A DNA stretch of 64,000 nucleotides from Zygotorulaspora mrakii. Taxonomy: Eukaryota; Ascomycota; Saccharomycetes; Saccharomycetales; Saccharomycetaceae. This document shows positions 48,657-58,928 of this stretch, piece by piece; the stretch's first letter is position 1; every line of letters begins with the position of its first letter. The notes under the pieces were generated by a model, which was given only the letters and a program-made list of their open reading frames with translations, did no database searches and was not told the origin of the DNA. The position numbers were made by a program, and so were the translations under genes. The DNA lies in the NCBI RefSeq assembly GCF_013402915.1, contig NC_050722.1, positions 806,001-870,000 on the forward strand, given 5' to 3'.

Positions 48657-49455
48657 GCCAGCTCAGGCCAGCGCAAGACAAACAGGGAAGGCGAGCAGCA
48701 GGAAAACCTGCAGAGCGCCGTCGGTTGCACAAGGTCGGTCAGTTGGTGGGATTTTCCTTGGGATTTTCTGTTCTGTGTCCGTTTTCCAGAGCTGTTCTCT
48801 TTTAGGTTTTTTGGGTTTTCTTCGCCTTTTCAGGTCAGACGCCACTTGAAAATCACATTTATTATTTTTATTACTATCGCCTGGTAAACTAACTACATTG
48901 CCAAAAGCATAAACGAACAGGAAAGGGGAACAAGCGCAGCAAGAAGTTGTCAATTCTCTCTCACAAGCGATTAGCCACATTAGAAAAGCTTGCAGGAAAC
49001 AATAAAAGGCAATCGTTTGGTCGGTTGTTCCACATTGAAAAGAAAGATTTGCATCACTTGGCTTAAAATTCGTCACCTTTTTGCGGTGTTCTTGTCGGTT
49101 TCTTTATTTTTTTGTTTTCGAGTTTTCGTCCTTTTCCCTATTTGAAGTTTGACGCGAACATCGATAGTGATACTTATTGTATATAGACATCAGTGTTTTT
49201 GCGGTGCTTCCGGTGAGAAATAGGACAGACTTGGTGGAAGTGAAGAGCGAGAAAAAAAAAAAAAGGATTTGGTGTACGACCCCAAGGAGAAAAGTGATTT
49301 TCAGGACTAGATTCCCCCAGGAAAAATAGAAATATTGATTTGAAAAGGTAGATTTTTTTTTTGGTTTTTGGGTATACGGGCGGGAGCTGTGCTTTTTTTT
49401 TAATCTCTATATTACGACGACTGGATCCACCCTTGGTGCAAGGATAGTGCCAGGC

Positions 49456-51993
49456 ATGGTTCAGCAGCAGAGGTCCGAAGACAGTGCCGCTGGCGTCCAC
49501 GGGACGGGCAGCGGCAGAAGAGCGTCCATCTTGTGCGGGAACAATCCGCAGGCGAACACGGGGGCGGCCACGAGTCAGCCGCAAGGGCAGGGCCAGGGCC
49601 AGGGCCAGGGCCAGACACCGGGGTCGTCGAGTTCGAGCAGCAATGCGGGCCACGGTCCGCTGCAGAACACAGTGTTCATTCACAAGCTGTACAATATCCT
49701 GGAAGACGACGACCTGAAAGACTTGATATGGTGGTCGTCCAGTGGGCTGTCGTTCCTGATCAGGCCCACGGAGCAGTTCAGCCGGGCGCTGGCGACGTAT
49801 TTCAAACACACCAATATCGCTAGTTTTGTGCGTCAGCTGAACATGTATGGGTTTCACAAGGTGTCCAACGACCACAACAAGGATGTGCAGACATCGACAA
49901 CCACGTCCTCAGCGCAACAGCCGCCGCCGCCACCGCCGAGTGCGCACGGAGGCCCGCAAGTCGATTCCGACGGCATAAAGATATGGGAATTCAGGCATAG
50001 CACGGGGCTTTTCAAAAAAGGCGATATCGAAGGACTGAAATTCATCAAGAGAAGATCTTCAAGAAACATCACGCCTCTAAGCGTCAGAAAAAATTCCAAC
50101 CCAAACAGTGCGTTTGCGGGTGGTATGGCGGACGATGACAGGGAGAGAGAAAATGAAAGCTTGAGAATATCGAGACCTCCCTCGCAGCCGTCGCAAATTC
50201 AACTCCAGCAGCAGCAGCAGCAACTCCAGCAGCAACAACAACAACAGCAACAGTATCATCAACAGTTACAACAGTGGCAAAGATCTCAATTCATGTCGAA
50301 TCCAGATTTAGAGGTTCCCGCTCAAGCGCAGCAACAACCAGCATTACCGCGGTCACATTCGCAAATATCGCATCAACAATCTGCTGTTACTCCAGCAAAT
50401 GGTCCTGCATTCTCTACGTACCCATCGACTGACTCTTTTTTCAGCCAGAGGTATCATCAACATAATTTCGATACGAAATATTCCGAATTATCACAAAACT
50501 TTAACGATTTAAGATATGATTACTCTAATTTACAAATGAAGCATGAAGAAAAACTTGAAAGTCTTAGAAATTTGAGTTTCGATATGACGAAACTTTTAGA
50601 CTTTTTAGCCAGCTTTATTTCCCTCCACAACAATTCATCAGTCACATATCGCGAGCTAATCAGTATTCATATAGATGAAAAGAAATTGAGCAACGATTCT
50701 CAGAAAAAGCTTAAGAATAATGAAATCGAATTAAATAATTTGGAGCAAGAATTGATAAAGTTTAAGGCGAGCTTGATATCTCGTTCTCAAAAAAATCCAG
50801 ATTTTGTACGACAACAACAGCAGTCGCAGCAACCATTACAACCACAACCACTGCATAAGCAACAACCGCAACCGCAACCGCAACCGCAACCGCAGCCCCA
50901 ACCACACCCCCAATCTCATGCATCTACAAATTCCATTTCAATTCCGACAGCTCCAAATTTAGCACCTAATGTTTTCGTAGTTCCTGCTCCACCAGGAACA
51001 ACTGTAAATCCTCCTCAACCAGCTGGTCCTCCGTTTTTAGCTACTGATAATTTTGCTGCATCAGGAATGATGATGATGAATCCTTTCGAGAGTAACGGTC
51101 ATCAGACTTCAGCGAAAAGAAATATGAGTATTTTAATGGATCCATTATCTTCTGCACCACCAATAAATGCAATGATACCTCCTCATTTAACTTCTTCACC
51201 TGTCAGACAACCATATTATACAAGTCATACTCCAGGAAGTCAAATTGTTCGTAATCCATCTCCATTAATGAACTCAACAAAGGCTCCTAAATTCGAAAAT
51301 TCAAACAATAGTGAAACATCAAATAATTTGTCATCAGCAACAACCATAAAGAGAAATACTCGTTTATCGGTTAAAGACGGTACTTTTGTTATGAAACCAT
51401 CAAAATCAAATGCAACAACAGTAGCGGCGAATGGCAAAAGAAATAGTGTTCAAAGTGATGGTAGTAGTAGAAGTAATAGCGTTGTTTCACTGGCAAATGA
51501 AAATTTCATTTCAAATGCTTCAAACACCGAATTAACAGGTTCAAAAGATAGTGCAACGCTTGGTTTACCATTCAAGACTTTTTACTCGCATAACAATTCA
51601 ATTAATGAACCTAATAGTAGTGCTAATAGTAATAATGAATCCACGGTTTTACAAAATTATAACCAAAAAACAACGTCCGAATCCAATAATAACTCCCATC
51701 AAAATAGACAATCACCATCAAATGCATTTAGTCAAAAGAATTATAAAGCTGCAGAACCAGAGAACAACAATAGTATGTCTGAGCTTTTTCACAAGCGTGA
51801 ATTAACATCAACTGTCAATGACGTTAATATTGACGCTCAAGTTAATATCGTAAGCCCAATTCCAACAAGGTCGATTAATGCAGATATCGGTAGTAGCCGC
51901 GGGAGCAGCGGTGTTTATTCCTTGCTTAACAAAGAAGGCTCAGCTGCTTCAACAAATGAAGAAGAGAATTCAGCAAAAAGAGTAAAATTATAG
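49456..51993 (+). CDS. SFL1: HSF-type transcription repressor Sfl1
   Basis: Sfl1 represses flocculation and filamentation genes and is antagonised by PKA. The 845-residue protein (S. cerevisiae YOR140W, 766) has an N-terminal Gln/Gly/Ser region and an HSF-type DNA-binding domain at about 70-190: F-I-H-K-L-Y-N-I-L-E-D, I-W-W-S-S-S-G-L-S-F, F-V-R-Q-L-N-M-Y-G-F-H-K-V. The domain is interrupted by a poly-Pro/Thr loop before I-W-E-F-R-H and F-K-K-G-D-I-E-G-L-K. Polyglutamine tracts follow (about 245-275, 455-490). The C-terminal G-V-Y-S-L-L-N-K-E and K-R-V-K-L match Sfl1 and separate it from Mga1. It starts at the ATG at 49456. Base composition shifts sharply from GC-rich to AT-rich near codon 220. 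Confidence 0.93.
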   Translation: MVQQQRSEDSAAGVHGTGSGRRASILCGNNPQANTGAATSQPQGQGQGQGQGQTPGSSSSSSNAGHGPLQNTVFIHKLYNILEDDDLKDLIWWSSSGLSFLIRPTEQFSRALATYFKHTNIASFVRQLNMYGFHKVSNDHNKDVQTSTTTSSAQQPPPPPPSAHGGPQVDSDGIKIWEFRHSTGLFKKGDIEGLKFIKRRSSRNITPLSVRKNSNPNSAFAGGMADDDRERENESLRISRPPSQPSQIQLQQQQQQLQQQQQQQQQYHQQLQQWQRSQFMSNPDLEVPAQAQQQPALPRSHSQISHQQSAVTPANGPAFSTYPSTDSFFSQRYHQHNFDTKYSELSQNFNDLRYDYSNLQMKHEEKLESLRNLSFDMTKLLDFLASFISLHNNSSVTYRELISIHIDEKKLSNDSQKKLKNNEIELNNLEQELIKFKASLISRSQKNPDFVRQQQQSQQPLQPQPLHKQQPQPQPQPQPQPQPHPQSHASTNSISIPTAPNLAPNVFVVPAPPGTTVNPPQPAGPPFLATDNFAASGMMMMNPFESNGHQTSAKRNMSILMDPLSSAPPINAMIPPHLTSSPVRQPYYTSHTPGSQIVRNPSPLMNSTKAPKFENSNNSETSNNLSSATTIKRNTRLSVKDGTFVMKPSKSNATTVAANGKRNSVQSDGSSRSNSVVSLANENFISNASNTELTGSKDSATLGLPFKTFYSHNNSINEPNSSANSNNESTVLQNYNQKTTSESNNNSHQNRQSPSNAFSQKNYKAAEPENNNSMSELFHKRELTSTVNDVNIDAQVNIVSPIPTRSINADIGSSRGSSGVYSLLNKEGSAASTNEEENSAKRVKL

Positions 51994-52124
51994 TTATACA
52001 TTTATGAGCTTATTGTGACATTTTTTACTACCTTTTCTTTTATTTTTTTATTCATCTCACCTATGTAACAATAATTGTTAATAACTTTTATTTATAATAG
52101 TTTTCCTTCACATATCAATATTTA

Positions 52125-54707
52125 TCAGTATGTGAAGAGGCACTTGTATTGTAAAATTCGGCTACCATGAATATCCCAATCTGTACTTGTCAAATATAAT
52201 TCTTCCACCAGTTTGATTTGTGCTAGCACACTTGCACCTTTCCAAATTAACATTGAGGGATCCATATCACGAGGTGGAGGAAGTACATTGACTGGCAATA
52301 AGTGTTCATTGCCATTTTGTGCCTCTATACTATCCCAATATTTTTGCAATTCTTCTTTTATCATTGAGTCAACTTTCAGTTTCATCTCTTCTTCTTCTTC
52401 TTCTGCCTTTCCGGATTTAACAGTTGCTCTCATATCCTTTGCCTGTTTTAAAACTTTCTTATAAAAGTTTGGGAATGTAGTTAAACTTAACAGCCTTGGT
52501 CTCCATATATTAATGCGATCCGTTAAGATAAAATCTAACGCTGGGATATTTGATCCACCACCCACTACTAAAATGTTCGAGTAGAATGTTGACATTTTAG
52601 CGATATCCAACGGAATACTTGCATTTGTGATACTTTGAACAATAGCTTTTTCTAATGGAGTATAGTTTTTTCTCATATCAGGATTCATTGGGGCTTCGTT
52701 TTGAAAGTCTTCAATTTTCGTGGGTAAATCCAGTATTTTCGTGATTACATCGACATCATTATTGTTCCCACAATATAATGTCCCGTTTAAACAATCATTT
52801 TGTGAATATGATCTCCAGTCATTAACACACTCAGTAAATATATCTTTTGAGATAGGAAGTTGAGCTTGCAAGATTTTGTTCTTTTGTTCATTCATTTTGG
52901 TAGTGGAATGCAAAGTCGAAATTATTTCTGGATAAAAAATCGCTAGCGGAGCCAACATAACCTCATCGAATACTTTCAACTCGTATTTTTCTAGTGGTGC
53001 CTTTGGTACACGGTTGTTGAAATTATAGAGCTGAACTGTGACATTAGCATCTTGAAACGTGACAAAGTCTTTCTTCAGTTGTTCCGCCAATAACCATCCA
53101 TGGGGTGACGTTATATCCCAATCTTTATATGGAAATGCACTTTGCATTAAAAAAATTGCAAATAATTTCGTTATATCATCGCCACCGTAGTTTAGATTCA
53201 CTAAGCTGTTTTCTAATACAGTGCCTTCATCAATACATGCTATACTAGTTTGAGTAGCGCCAATATTAACTATACATGTCGAAGAGCTCAAACCAGCTCC
53301 ATAGCATGTTGCAAGTGATTCCTGAATGATTGCGACAGCCTGGAATTGCATTTCAGTCAGTAAAGTCCTGATGAAAAGTTCAACATGACTTTTCTCGAAT
53401 AAATCAGGTATGACGAGTACAACTTTATATTGGGAGAATTGTGATGGTGTCAGATTGAATTTTTCCATTGAAAATGCGTGTTCCAACAGTTTAATAACGT
53501 CGCTTAGTAGATCCTGCAAAGAAGCATAGTATGGTGAAGAGATATTGAAGGATCCTCCATTGTGGAATGGATACCTAATGACAAATTTTTCCAGTGAGCA
53601 TTTGATGGCTTCGTCGCCGTAATAACGTTTGTCTCCATCTAATATCCAGTTTATTCTTTGCGGGTCACCCTTAGAATCTATTATTTGTGGTTTAGAGGCT
53701 TTATTATAACTTAAAACTTGTTCTCGGGAATTTGGCTGCATTTTTCTCTTGTAATACCTCATTCTATCTCTGAAACTTTGCTGAATCTCCAATTTTTCAT
53801 TTTCGAATTTCTCTGACTGTTCTTTCGATATTTTAGGTGCCTTTGGACTTTTCTCTTTATCTGCAAGTTCACTTTTTGGTATAGCCGTACAACACGGTAT
53901 TACGGTAGGAGTTTCATCTTTCGCAAATCCGATTTTCAAGAACTTTGAGCCTGGATGTATGACAATTGTTGTATTTGCATCACTCAAGTCAATGTCTTCA
54001 TCAGGATTATTTATGATATCGTTAGCTTCCGTCTGACTATTTTTTAGGTCAGTTACATCAGGTGTGTTATTAACTGTTGACACTTGAGCATTATTTCTAA
54101 TAGTTTTTCTTTCTCGTAGTGCAAACACCTGTTCATCTTTTTTGAGGTAATCAGATGAGTAATTTTTCTGATTGATCAATAAAACAGGTTGAAATAGGCC
54201 TGTTGGGGGCAAAGTATTGGCCTCAATTTTTTCGATACCGATCTGTTTTAATTTTCTAGCAAATTCCTCTGCAGCTTTGATACGACCCAACCTCCTCTTC
54301 TCTAAAAGATGCAGTGGGACTTTTTTGCCCGGAGGCGCTTTTGTAGGGTCCAGTTTCGCAAACTTGTTTACTCTATCCTGTGAAGAAGAGGGTGATCTTT
54401 TCCCATCCTCCATATCTCCATCATTGCCGTCAGTGTCTCCAGTTTCCGATACCGTATTAGGACGACTGATCGGCGTTGCGGTGCTGCTTCTCAGAATCTC
54501 ACTTCCCTGATTGTCGCCATCATCATCATCGTCTTCGTCATCCTCGTCGTCGTCATCATCATCATCATCGCCACCGCCATCCTCCTCGTCTTCACTGTGA
54601 CCAATCTGCTCATCTTCCTCGTCTTCCTCGTCGTCGTCTTCCTCCTCTAGTGGAATATCTATAGGATCTTCATACACTATACTAGATTCTCTTGTCTCCT
54701 GACTCAT
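52125..54707 (-). CDS. ARP8: Actin-related protein Arp8 (INO80 complex)
   Basis: Arp8 is a nuclear actin-related subunit of the INO80 chromatin remodeller; it binds nucleosomes and extranucleosomal DNA. The 860-residue protein (S. cerevisiae YOR141C, 881) starts with a very acidic Asp/Glu tract (about 18-70, from GAT/GAC/GAA repeats), then a long basic N-terminal extension characteristic of Arp8. The actin fold starts near residue 245 (T-T-I-V-I-H-P-G-S-K-F-L-K-I-G-F-A). Further actin-like motifs are S-T-C-I-V-N-I-G-A-T-Q-T-S near 480 and L-V-V-G-G-G-S-N-I-P near 713. It lies after SFL1 as YOR141C follows YOR140W. Confidence 0.95.
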   Translation of the reverse strand: MSQETRESSIVYEDPIDIPLEEEDDDEEDEEDEQIGHSEDEEDGGGDDDDDDDDEDDEDDDDDGDNQGSEILRSSTATPISRPNTVSETGDTDGNDGDMEDGKRSPSSSQDRVNKFAKLDPTKAPPGKKVPLHLLEKRRLGRIKAAEEFARKLKQIGIEKIEANTLPPTGLFQPVLLINQKNYSSDYLKKDEQVFALRERKTIRNNAQVSTVNNTPDVTDLKNSQTEANDIINNPDEDIDLSDANTTIVIHPGSKFLKIGFAKDETPTVIPCCTAIPKSELADKEKSPKAPKISKEQSEKFENEKLEIQQSFRDRMRYYKRKMQPNSREQVLSYNKASKPQIIDSKGDPQRINWILDGDKRYYGDEAIKCSLEKFVIRYPFHNGGSFNISSPYYASLQDLLSDVIKLLEHAFSMEKFNLTPSQFSQYKVVLVIPDLFEKSHVELFIRTLLTEMQFQAVAIIQESLATCYGAGLSSSTCIVNIGATQTSIACIDEGTVLENSLVNLNYGGDDITKLFAIFLMQSAFPYKDWDITSPHGWLLAEQLKKDFVTFQDANVTVQLYNFNNRVPKAPLEKYELKVFDEVMLAPLAIFYPEIISTLHSTTKMNEQKNKILQAQLPISKDIFTECVNDWRSYSQNDCLNGTLYCGNNNDVDVITKILDLPTKIEDFQNEAPMNPDMRKNYTPLEKAIVQSITNASIPLDIAKMSTFYSNILVVGGGSNIPALDFILTDRINIWRPRLLSLTTFPNFYKKVLKQAKDMRATVKSGKAEEEEEEMKLKVDSMIKEELQKYWDSIEAQNGNEHLLPVNVLPPPRDMDPSMLIWKGASVLAQIKLVEELYLTSTDWDIHGSRILQYKCLFTY

Positions 54708-54831
54708 ACCTGCGCCAAAATTGAGATCGATTGAGCCCTACAACCATTAATTGTCTTCTCTTTCATCTCAATTCTAGAGATTAGAAGCTTGGAATTTTTC
54801 TAAGTAAAGCCATATTGAAGAAAACGATGGG

Positions 54832-54981
54832 TTACCCGCAGAGTACCGTACAACACTACAACCCAAAATATCACAAGGTTCTTCAGCGCGGGTAGGCATT
54901 CGGCAGGGTTTGTGTCGGGTAACGACCTATCAACTCCATTCGTATACAGCATTTTTTTTGTAGCACCCATTCTGTTACCCG
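54832..54981. promoter_or_regulatory. Three Reb1-type TTACCCG sites upstream of ARP8
   Basis: TTACCCG occurs at 54832-54838 and 54975-54981, and its reverse complement at 54916-54922. TTACCCG is the core bound by the general regulatory factor Reb1. The nearest is about 125 bp upstream of the ARP8 ATG, a usual distance for Reb1 sites. Confidence 0.55.
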
Positions 54982-55257
54982 TCATGATACTTGTCCAATC
55001 TATCAGGCACTGGTTCGAAAATAGTGCTGCTAAATAACACTACCCGGACATCAAGTAAACGCGAAAGAGCTGAAATTAGAACATATGTTCAGGATATTAC
55101 AACAGCGGCTAGCATATATGAAAAGTTAGAAAGATTATTCTCGTTCCTAGACCCTATATCTACTATCTTTAAATGAGCGAAGAAGAAGCGAATACGCTAA
55201 TCAATGAACTGAACCGCAGCTTCGGAAGCCAGCATTCGATAGCCAGCATTCCCCCAG

Positions 55258-56500
55258 TGCTTAGATTGCGGCTCTAGTCAGAGTGGCACAACTACTGTGG
55301 AAGGGGAGCATTTGAAATGGATTATAAGGCAAAGCTTAGTGTCACTTCAGCATATGAGAAGAAAGAGGCCAGAGAATTGCCACTTGCTGACATTGCAAAA
55401 ATGGTTTAGGGAGAGTATGTATACGCGAAATCTATGGAAGCATGTCGATTATGGGTCACTTCTTAGTGATAGAGCAAGCTCACAACAGTCACCTTCAGGA
55501 CTATGTAGACGTCGGTGGCTTTGGATACAGCGGTGAAAATGTTTTGACAGCCATAGTGGCAGGTTTAATGAAGTACCAGATTGTTCAAAAAGCAGCAACG
55601 ATTACTGCCAACAACGCTGCAAATGACACTTGTGCGCACTTCTATTTGACAAATATGAAAGTTTTAAAAGTGGAGGTCCATCGCTTTTTGAATGGCTGTC
55701 ACCTCATTCGTTGCCGCAACCACGTTTTGAACAATTTATTCAAGACAACAGATAAACCTCTCAAGATTTACAAAAATATCGGTAGGGTACTCATCAATTT
55801 AACGAAGCTGGCTAAATTGCTTACAAAACTACCCTTTTATGAGCGTCACTCTTCGAAGAGGGTTGCCACTGATACCCGTCACAACAGGGGCACAATGGTT
55901 GTCCATTTGGAAGCAGTTTGATGCGTACTTGAAATATCGAGATCGATACCTGCGGTGGTTGGAGGTGCTGCAAAAGTCGTCTCAGTATGACAAAGTCGAC
56001 GTAAAGGTACAGCGGTAGATCGAACTCGACGCTCATACTCAACATTTGCTTCAATATTTCGTAGAGATGATGTTCAATTTTCAGTTATCTCAACGATCAT
56101 CTTCAAAATGTAGACTTCATTCGCCTTCCGAAGCCGGCTACCTTCTATTACATTATGAAACGGTTTTGCTGAATGTGTAGCTTAGCTGGACCGGAGCATA
56201 TTGAACTAGCTTTGGAAGGTCATTTCGATTTTACACCTAGCGCAAGCCTATCAATAGCGGAAATAAGCAAGCTTCCCATAGTATGCCAAGGAGACCTACC
56301 GTGGGCGCGTTGACGTGGTTGGGCAGCGAAGAATGGGACTTTTACAAGAGAAAACTCAGATAACGATAGGATCTGTAGTTGATGCTTTGAAACGGGTGGT
56401 AATCCAGAAGCTCGATCTGTCCAAATTTATTTCGACCCGCGGTTCCCCTCTTTTGTTCTTAAGTCAGTACTTGTGGGGTTGAGAGGACATTCACTATTAG
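55258..56500 (+). pseudogene. hAT-superfamily transposase relic
   Basis: Three pieces in different frames match the hAT transposase order. First is a BED-type zinc finger at 55258-55330 (C-L-D-C, then S-G-T-T-T and E-H-L-K). A frame change leads into the catalytic core at 55442-55921. There G-Y-S-G-E-N-V is followed by I-T-A-N-N-A-A-N-D, standing for the family I-T-x-D-N-A-x-N-N block, and by R-C-R-N-H-V-L-N-N-L. A degenerate V-A-T-D-T-R-x-N element follows. A third piece F-D-P-R-F at 56431-56445 recalls the L-D-P-R-F/Y block. The aspartate of the D-N-A block is replaced by Asn (codon 55610-55612), so with frameshifts and stops the gene is dead. Terminal inverted repeats were not resolved. 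Confidence 0.72.
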
Positions 56501-57514
56501 TGGAAGACAGATGCGTAAGGACAGCATTTATTGTTTTTTTTAGGTAGCGCCAACACGAAAAGAGCGATGCTGCTCAGAAATCGCTTTGCAACGTATGGTC
56601 GTCAAGACAAAGAGCTAGAATTGTGCCTCCGAGAATGACGACTTTTTGTTTGTTCTGTCAGACGTAGGTGAAGATGATCTGGATATGAGTTCGGATTACG
56701 CCTCCCTTGTCCAGTAACAATCTTGTCACACTACATAAGAGGGTATAGTAAAATATTCTCATCTAAGAATGACTGGTTTGGTTATACATACGATCTGGTG
56801 GACGTACCCGCTCAACTAATCAGGTTCGATGCCAACCACCCGCCGCGCCAGAAAACGTAACTACAGGACTACCTCTAAGCGTCGACTTCGTACACAATGA
56901 CTATTAAGAGTACTCAGTGTGTAACTCGGACTGTACCGTTGGGCCGCTCTGCGAATATAAACATTTCAAAGCCGGGTAAAGTACATGTGTTACCCGAGTG
57001 ATATCTTGACTCGTCTCTCTTTCTTTCCCCACTTTCAATCCATTTTTTACGATGGGTGGGACTTGAGAAAAACACCCGAAGTGTCTTCTCGGACACCTCG
57101 GACAGTTTCGGGGAACTTGGAATACTTTCGGACGAATTCGTAATCTTCTTGTAGGACCAAGCAGCTGACCGCCCAAACCACGAGAATCGGAAAATATCAC
57201 CGTCTTCGAGGTCAGAATAGAAACAGGAAACAAGAACAAGAACCAGGAAACAAGAATCAGGAAACGAGAAACTGATAGCTTTATTATTAATCTTTTGATA
57301 ATCCATCAACTTGTGATCAATTGTTGAATAGGTGCTTAGGTTTCCGATATCTGGATCAACTTCAATTGGCACGGCTGACTTGCTCGAGTAGTAAGTTTTG
57401 TTGATCTTTAAACTCGATACGAATTAACACGATATTCGTGCATTTCTGTATTTTTATTTCTGACATCTATTGAACTGGCGGTTAGGTTAGTATTTCCGGA
57501 CAACTATATCAATC

Positions 57515-58501
57515 ATGCTAAGAACATCAGCTGTTAGAGGGAGACCCCTATGTCGTTTATTCTCGCGTGAGGCCACCCCAAACGACAAGACTATTAAGAA
57601 TTTATTGCTGAACAGGGATACAAAGGTCATCATCCAAGGATTCACAGGTAAGCAAGCAACTTTCCATGCAAAAATTTCGCAAGAATATGGCACCAATATC
57701 GTTGGAGGTACCAATCCAAAGAAGGCTGGTCAGACACATTTGGGCCAACCTGTTTTCGCGACGGTCAAGGATGCCATGAAGGAAACGGGTGCCACAGCTA
57801 GTGGAATCTTCGTTCCACCACCAATTGCAGCCTCTGCTATCAGGGAAGCGATCGAAGCTGAGGTTCCATTAGCTGTTTGCATCACGGAGGGGATCCCCCA
57901 GCACGATATGTTGTACGTCGCGGAAATGCTGAAATCACAAGACAAGACTAGATTGGTTGGACCAAATTGCCCAGGTATTATAAGTCCAGTAAATCGGGTT
58001 AGAATCGGTATCCAACCCACCAAGATCTTCCAACCAGGTAAAATCGGTATTGTATCTAAATCCGGAACTCTAACCTACGAGGCAGTTCAACAAACAACTC
58101 TAGCCGGCTTAGGCCAAACCATGGTTATTGGTATTGGTGGAGATGCTTTCCCTGGTACAGATTTTATTGACACTTTGAAATTGTTCATGGAAGATCCAAC
58201 TACAGAAGGTATTATCATGCTAGGTGAAATTGGTGGTAAAGCAGAAATAGAAGCGGCTGAGTACTTGAAAGAATTCAATTTTTCAAGATCGAATCCATTA
58301 CCTGTTGCGTCGTTTATTGCAGGTACTGTTGCCGGCCAAATGAAGGGCGTCAGAATGGGTCATTCTGGTGCCATCGTAGAAGGTTCAGGTACTGATGCTG
58401 AATCCAAAAAGAAAGCCCTAAGAGAAGTCGGTGTTGCAGTAGTTGAATCGCCTGGTCATCTTGGTAAAGCTTTACTGGACGAGTTTGCTAAGTTGAAATA
58501 A
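57515..58501 (+). CDS. LSC1: Succinyl-CoA ligase alpha subunit, mitochondrial
   Basis: Lsc1 with Lsc2 converts succinyl-CoA to succinate with nucleotide triphosphate formation in the matrix. The 328-residue protein (S. cerevisiae YOR142W, 329) has a basic presequence (about 1-22) and a CoA-binding Rossmann domain with Q-G-F-T-G-K-Q near 43-49 and G-T-N-P-K-K-A-G near 67-74. The ligase domain has [17 protein letters not shown] and the phosphorylated active-site His283 in G-H-S-G-A-I-V (codon 58361-58363). All key residues are present. Together with IDH2 it gives the window two TCA-cycle genes. It is followed by THI80 as in S. cerevisiae. Confidence 0.97.
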   Translation: MLRTSAVRGRPLCRLFSREATPNDKTIKNLLLNRDTKVIIQGFTGKQATFHAKISQEYGTNIVGGTNPKKAGQTHLGQPVFATVKDAMKETGATASGIFVPPPIAASAIREAIEAEVPLAVCITEGIPQHDMLYVAEMLKSQDKTRLVGPNCPGIISPVNRVRIGIQPTKIFQPGKIGIVSKSGTLTYEAVQQTTLAGLGQTMVIGIGGDAFPGTDFIDTLKLFMEDPTTEGIIMLGEIGGKAEIEAAEYLKEFNFSRSNPLPVASFIAGTVAGQMKGVRMGHSGAIVEGSGTDAESKKKALREVGVAVVESPGHLGKALLDEFAKLK

Positions 58502-58723
58502 GCTAATTTATATTCTTCAGCCTAAGGGCACATTGCTTTTATATATACTATCATATATGTTATTAAATTTTCATAGTATATTGTTAAGCAGATCTGAATT
58601 GGGCCCCATTAACGGTTAACAGTAGCGAATGCAGAATCATCTCAACACCTATTAAAAAAAATTCAACCATGGAGTTTCCATTTATGACATGTGGAAAAAT
58701 TACGAGCAGCTCATACGAAAAAA

Positions 58724-58794
58724 TGCATGCACCGGGAATCGAACCCGGGTCTTACGCGTGGGAAGCGTAAATTCTACCACTAGACCATGCATGC
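58724..58794 (-). tRNA. tRNA-Gly (CCC)
   Basis: A 71-nt minus-strand cloverleaf with a perfect 7-bp acceptor stem (GCATGCA with TGCATGC). The anticodon stem TACGC/GCGTA encloses the loop TTCCCAC, so the anticodon is CCC; the B-box is GGTTCGATTCC. A run of A on the + strand at 58718-58723 supplies the terminator. LTR D lies upstream of its 5' end. Confidence 0.93.
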
Positions 58795-58928
58795 TGCTAT
58801 TTCTTTTTATTTGGAAGTGATACTAGCTCCATATGACTCGTTGAGATCACTTGGCTCACCATCAGCTTGTAAGCTAATTTATGACACTTTAATGTAGCCT
58901 TAAAATGAGATCTGTTGAAACATAGATT

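Larger units (their letters stand above)
47733..49455. other. GC-rich, repeat-filled divergent intergenic region PRE6 / SFL1
   Basis: The 1.7 kb between divergent PRE6 and SFL1 is strikingly GC-rich over 47800-48200, unlike other intergenic DNA here. It contains a PACE site, a 7-bp GGACACC triplet (47873-47893), the TGCCACC heptamer array (48015-48055) and 13-bp plus GACA repeats (48600-48656). Long open frames cross it on both strands because stops are rare in GC-rich DNA; none has a recognisable family. The right half (48850-49440) returns to AT-rich sequence with poly-A and poly-T runs, as expected for the SFL1 promoter and leader. Confidence 0.55.
54708..57514. other. Intergenic region ARP8 / LSC1 with a transposon relic
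   Basis: This 2.8-kb gap has the ARP8 promoter on the left and the LSC1 promoter on the right. The middle (about 55258-56500) is a decayed hAT transposase, listed separately. Two clusters of TTACCCG motifs flank it (54832-54981 and 56973-56996). A short CAGGAAAC-type direct repeat (about 57228-57272) lies upstream of LSC1. Minus-strand open frames around 56904-57372 are not recognisable. Confidence 0.55.

Noticed and set aside
56904..57372. Overlapping minus-strand frames of 111 and 152 codons upstream of LSC1
   Set aside because: They are in the LSC1 promoter, the longer one has no ATG at its start, and neither shows a known family.
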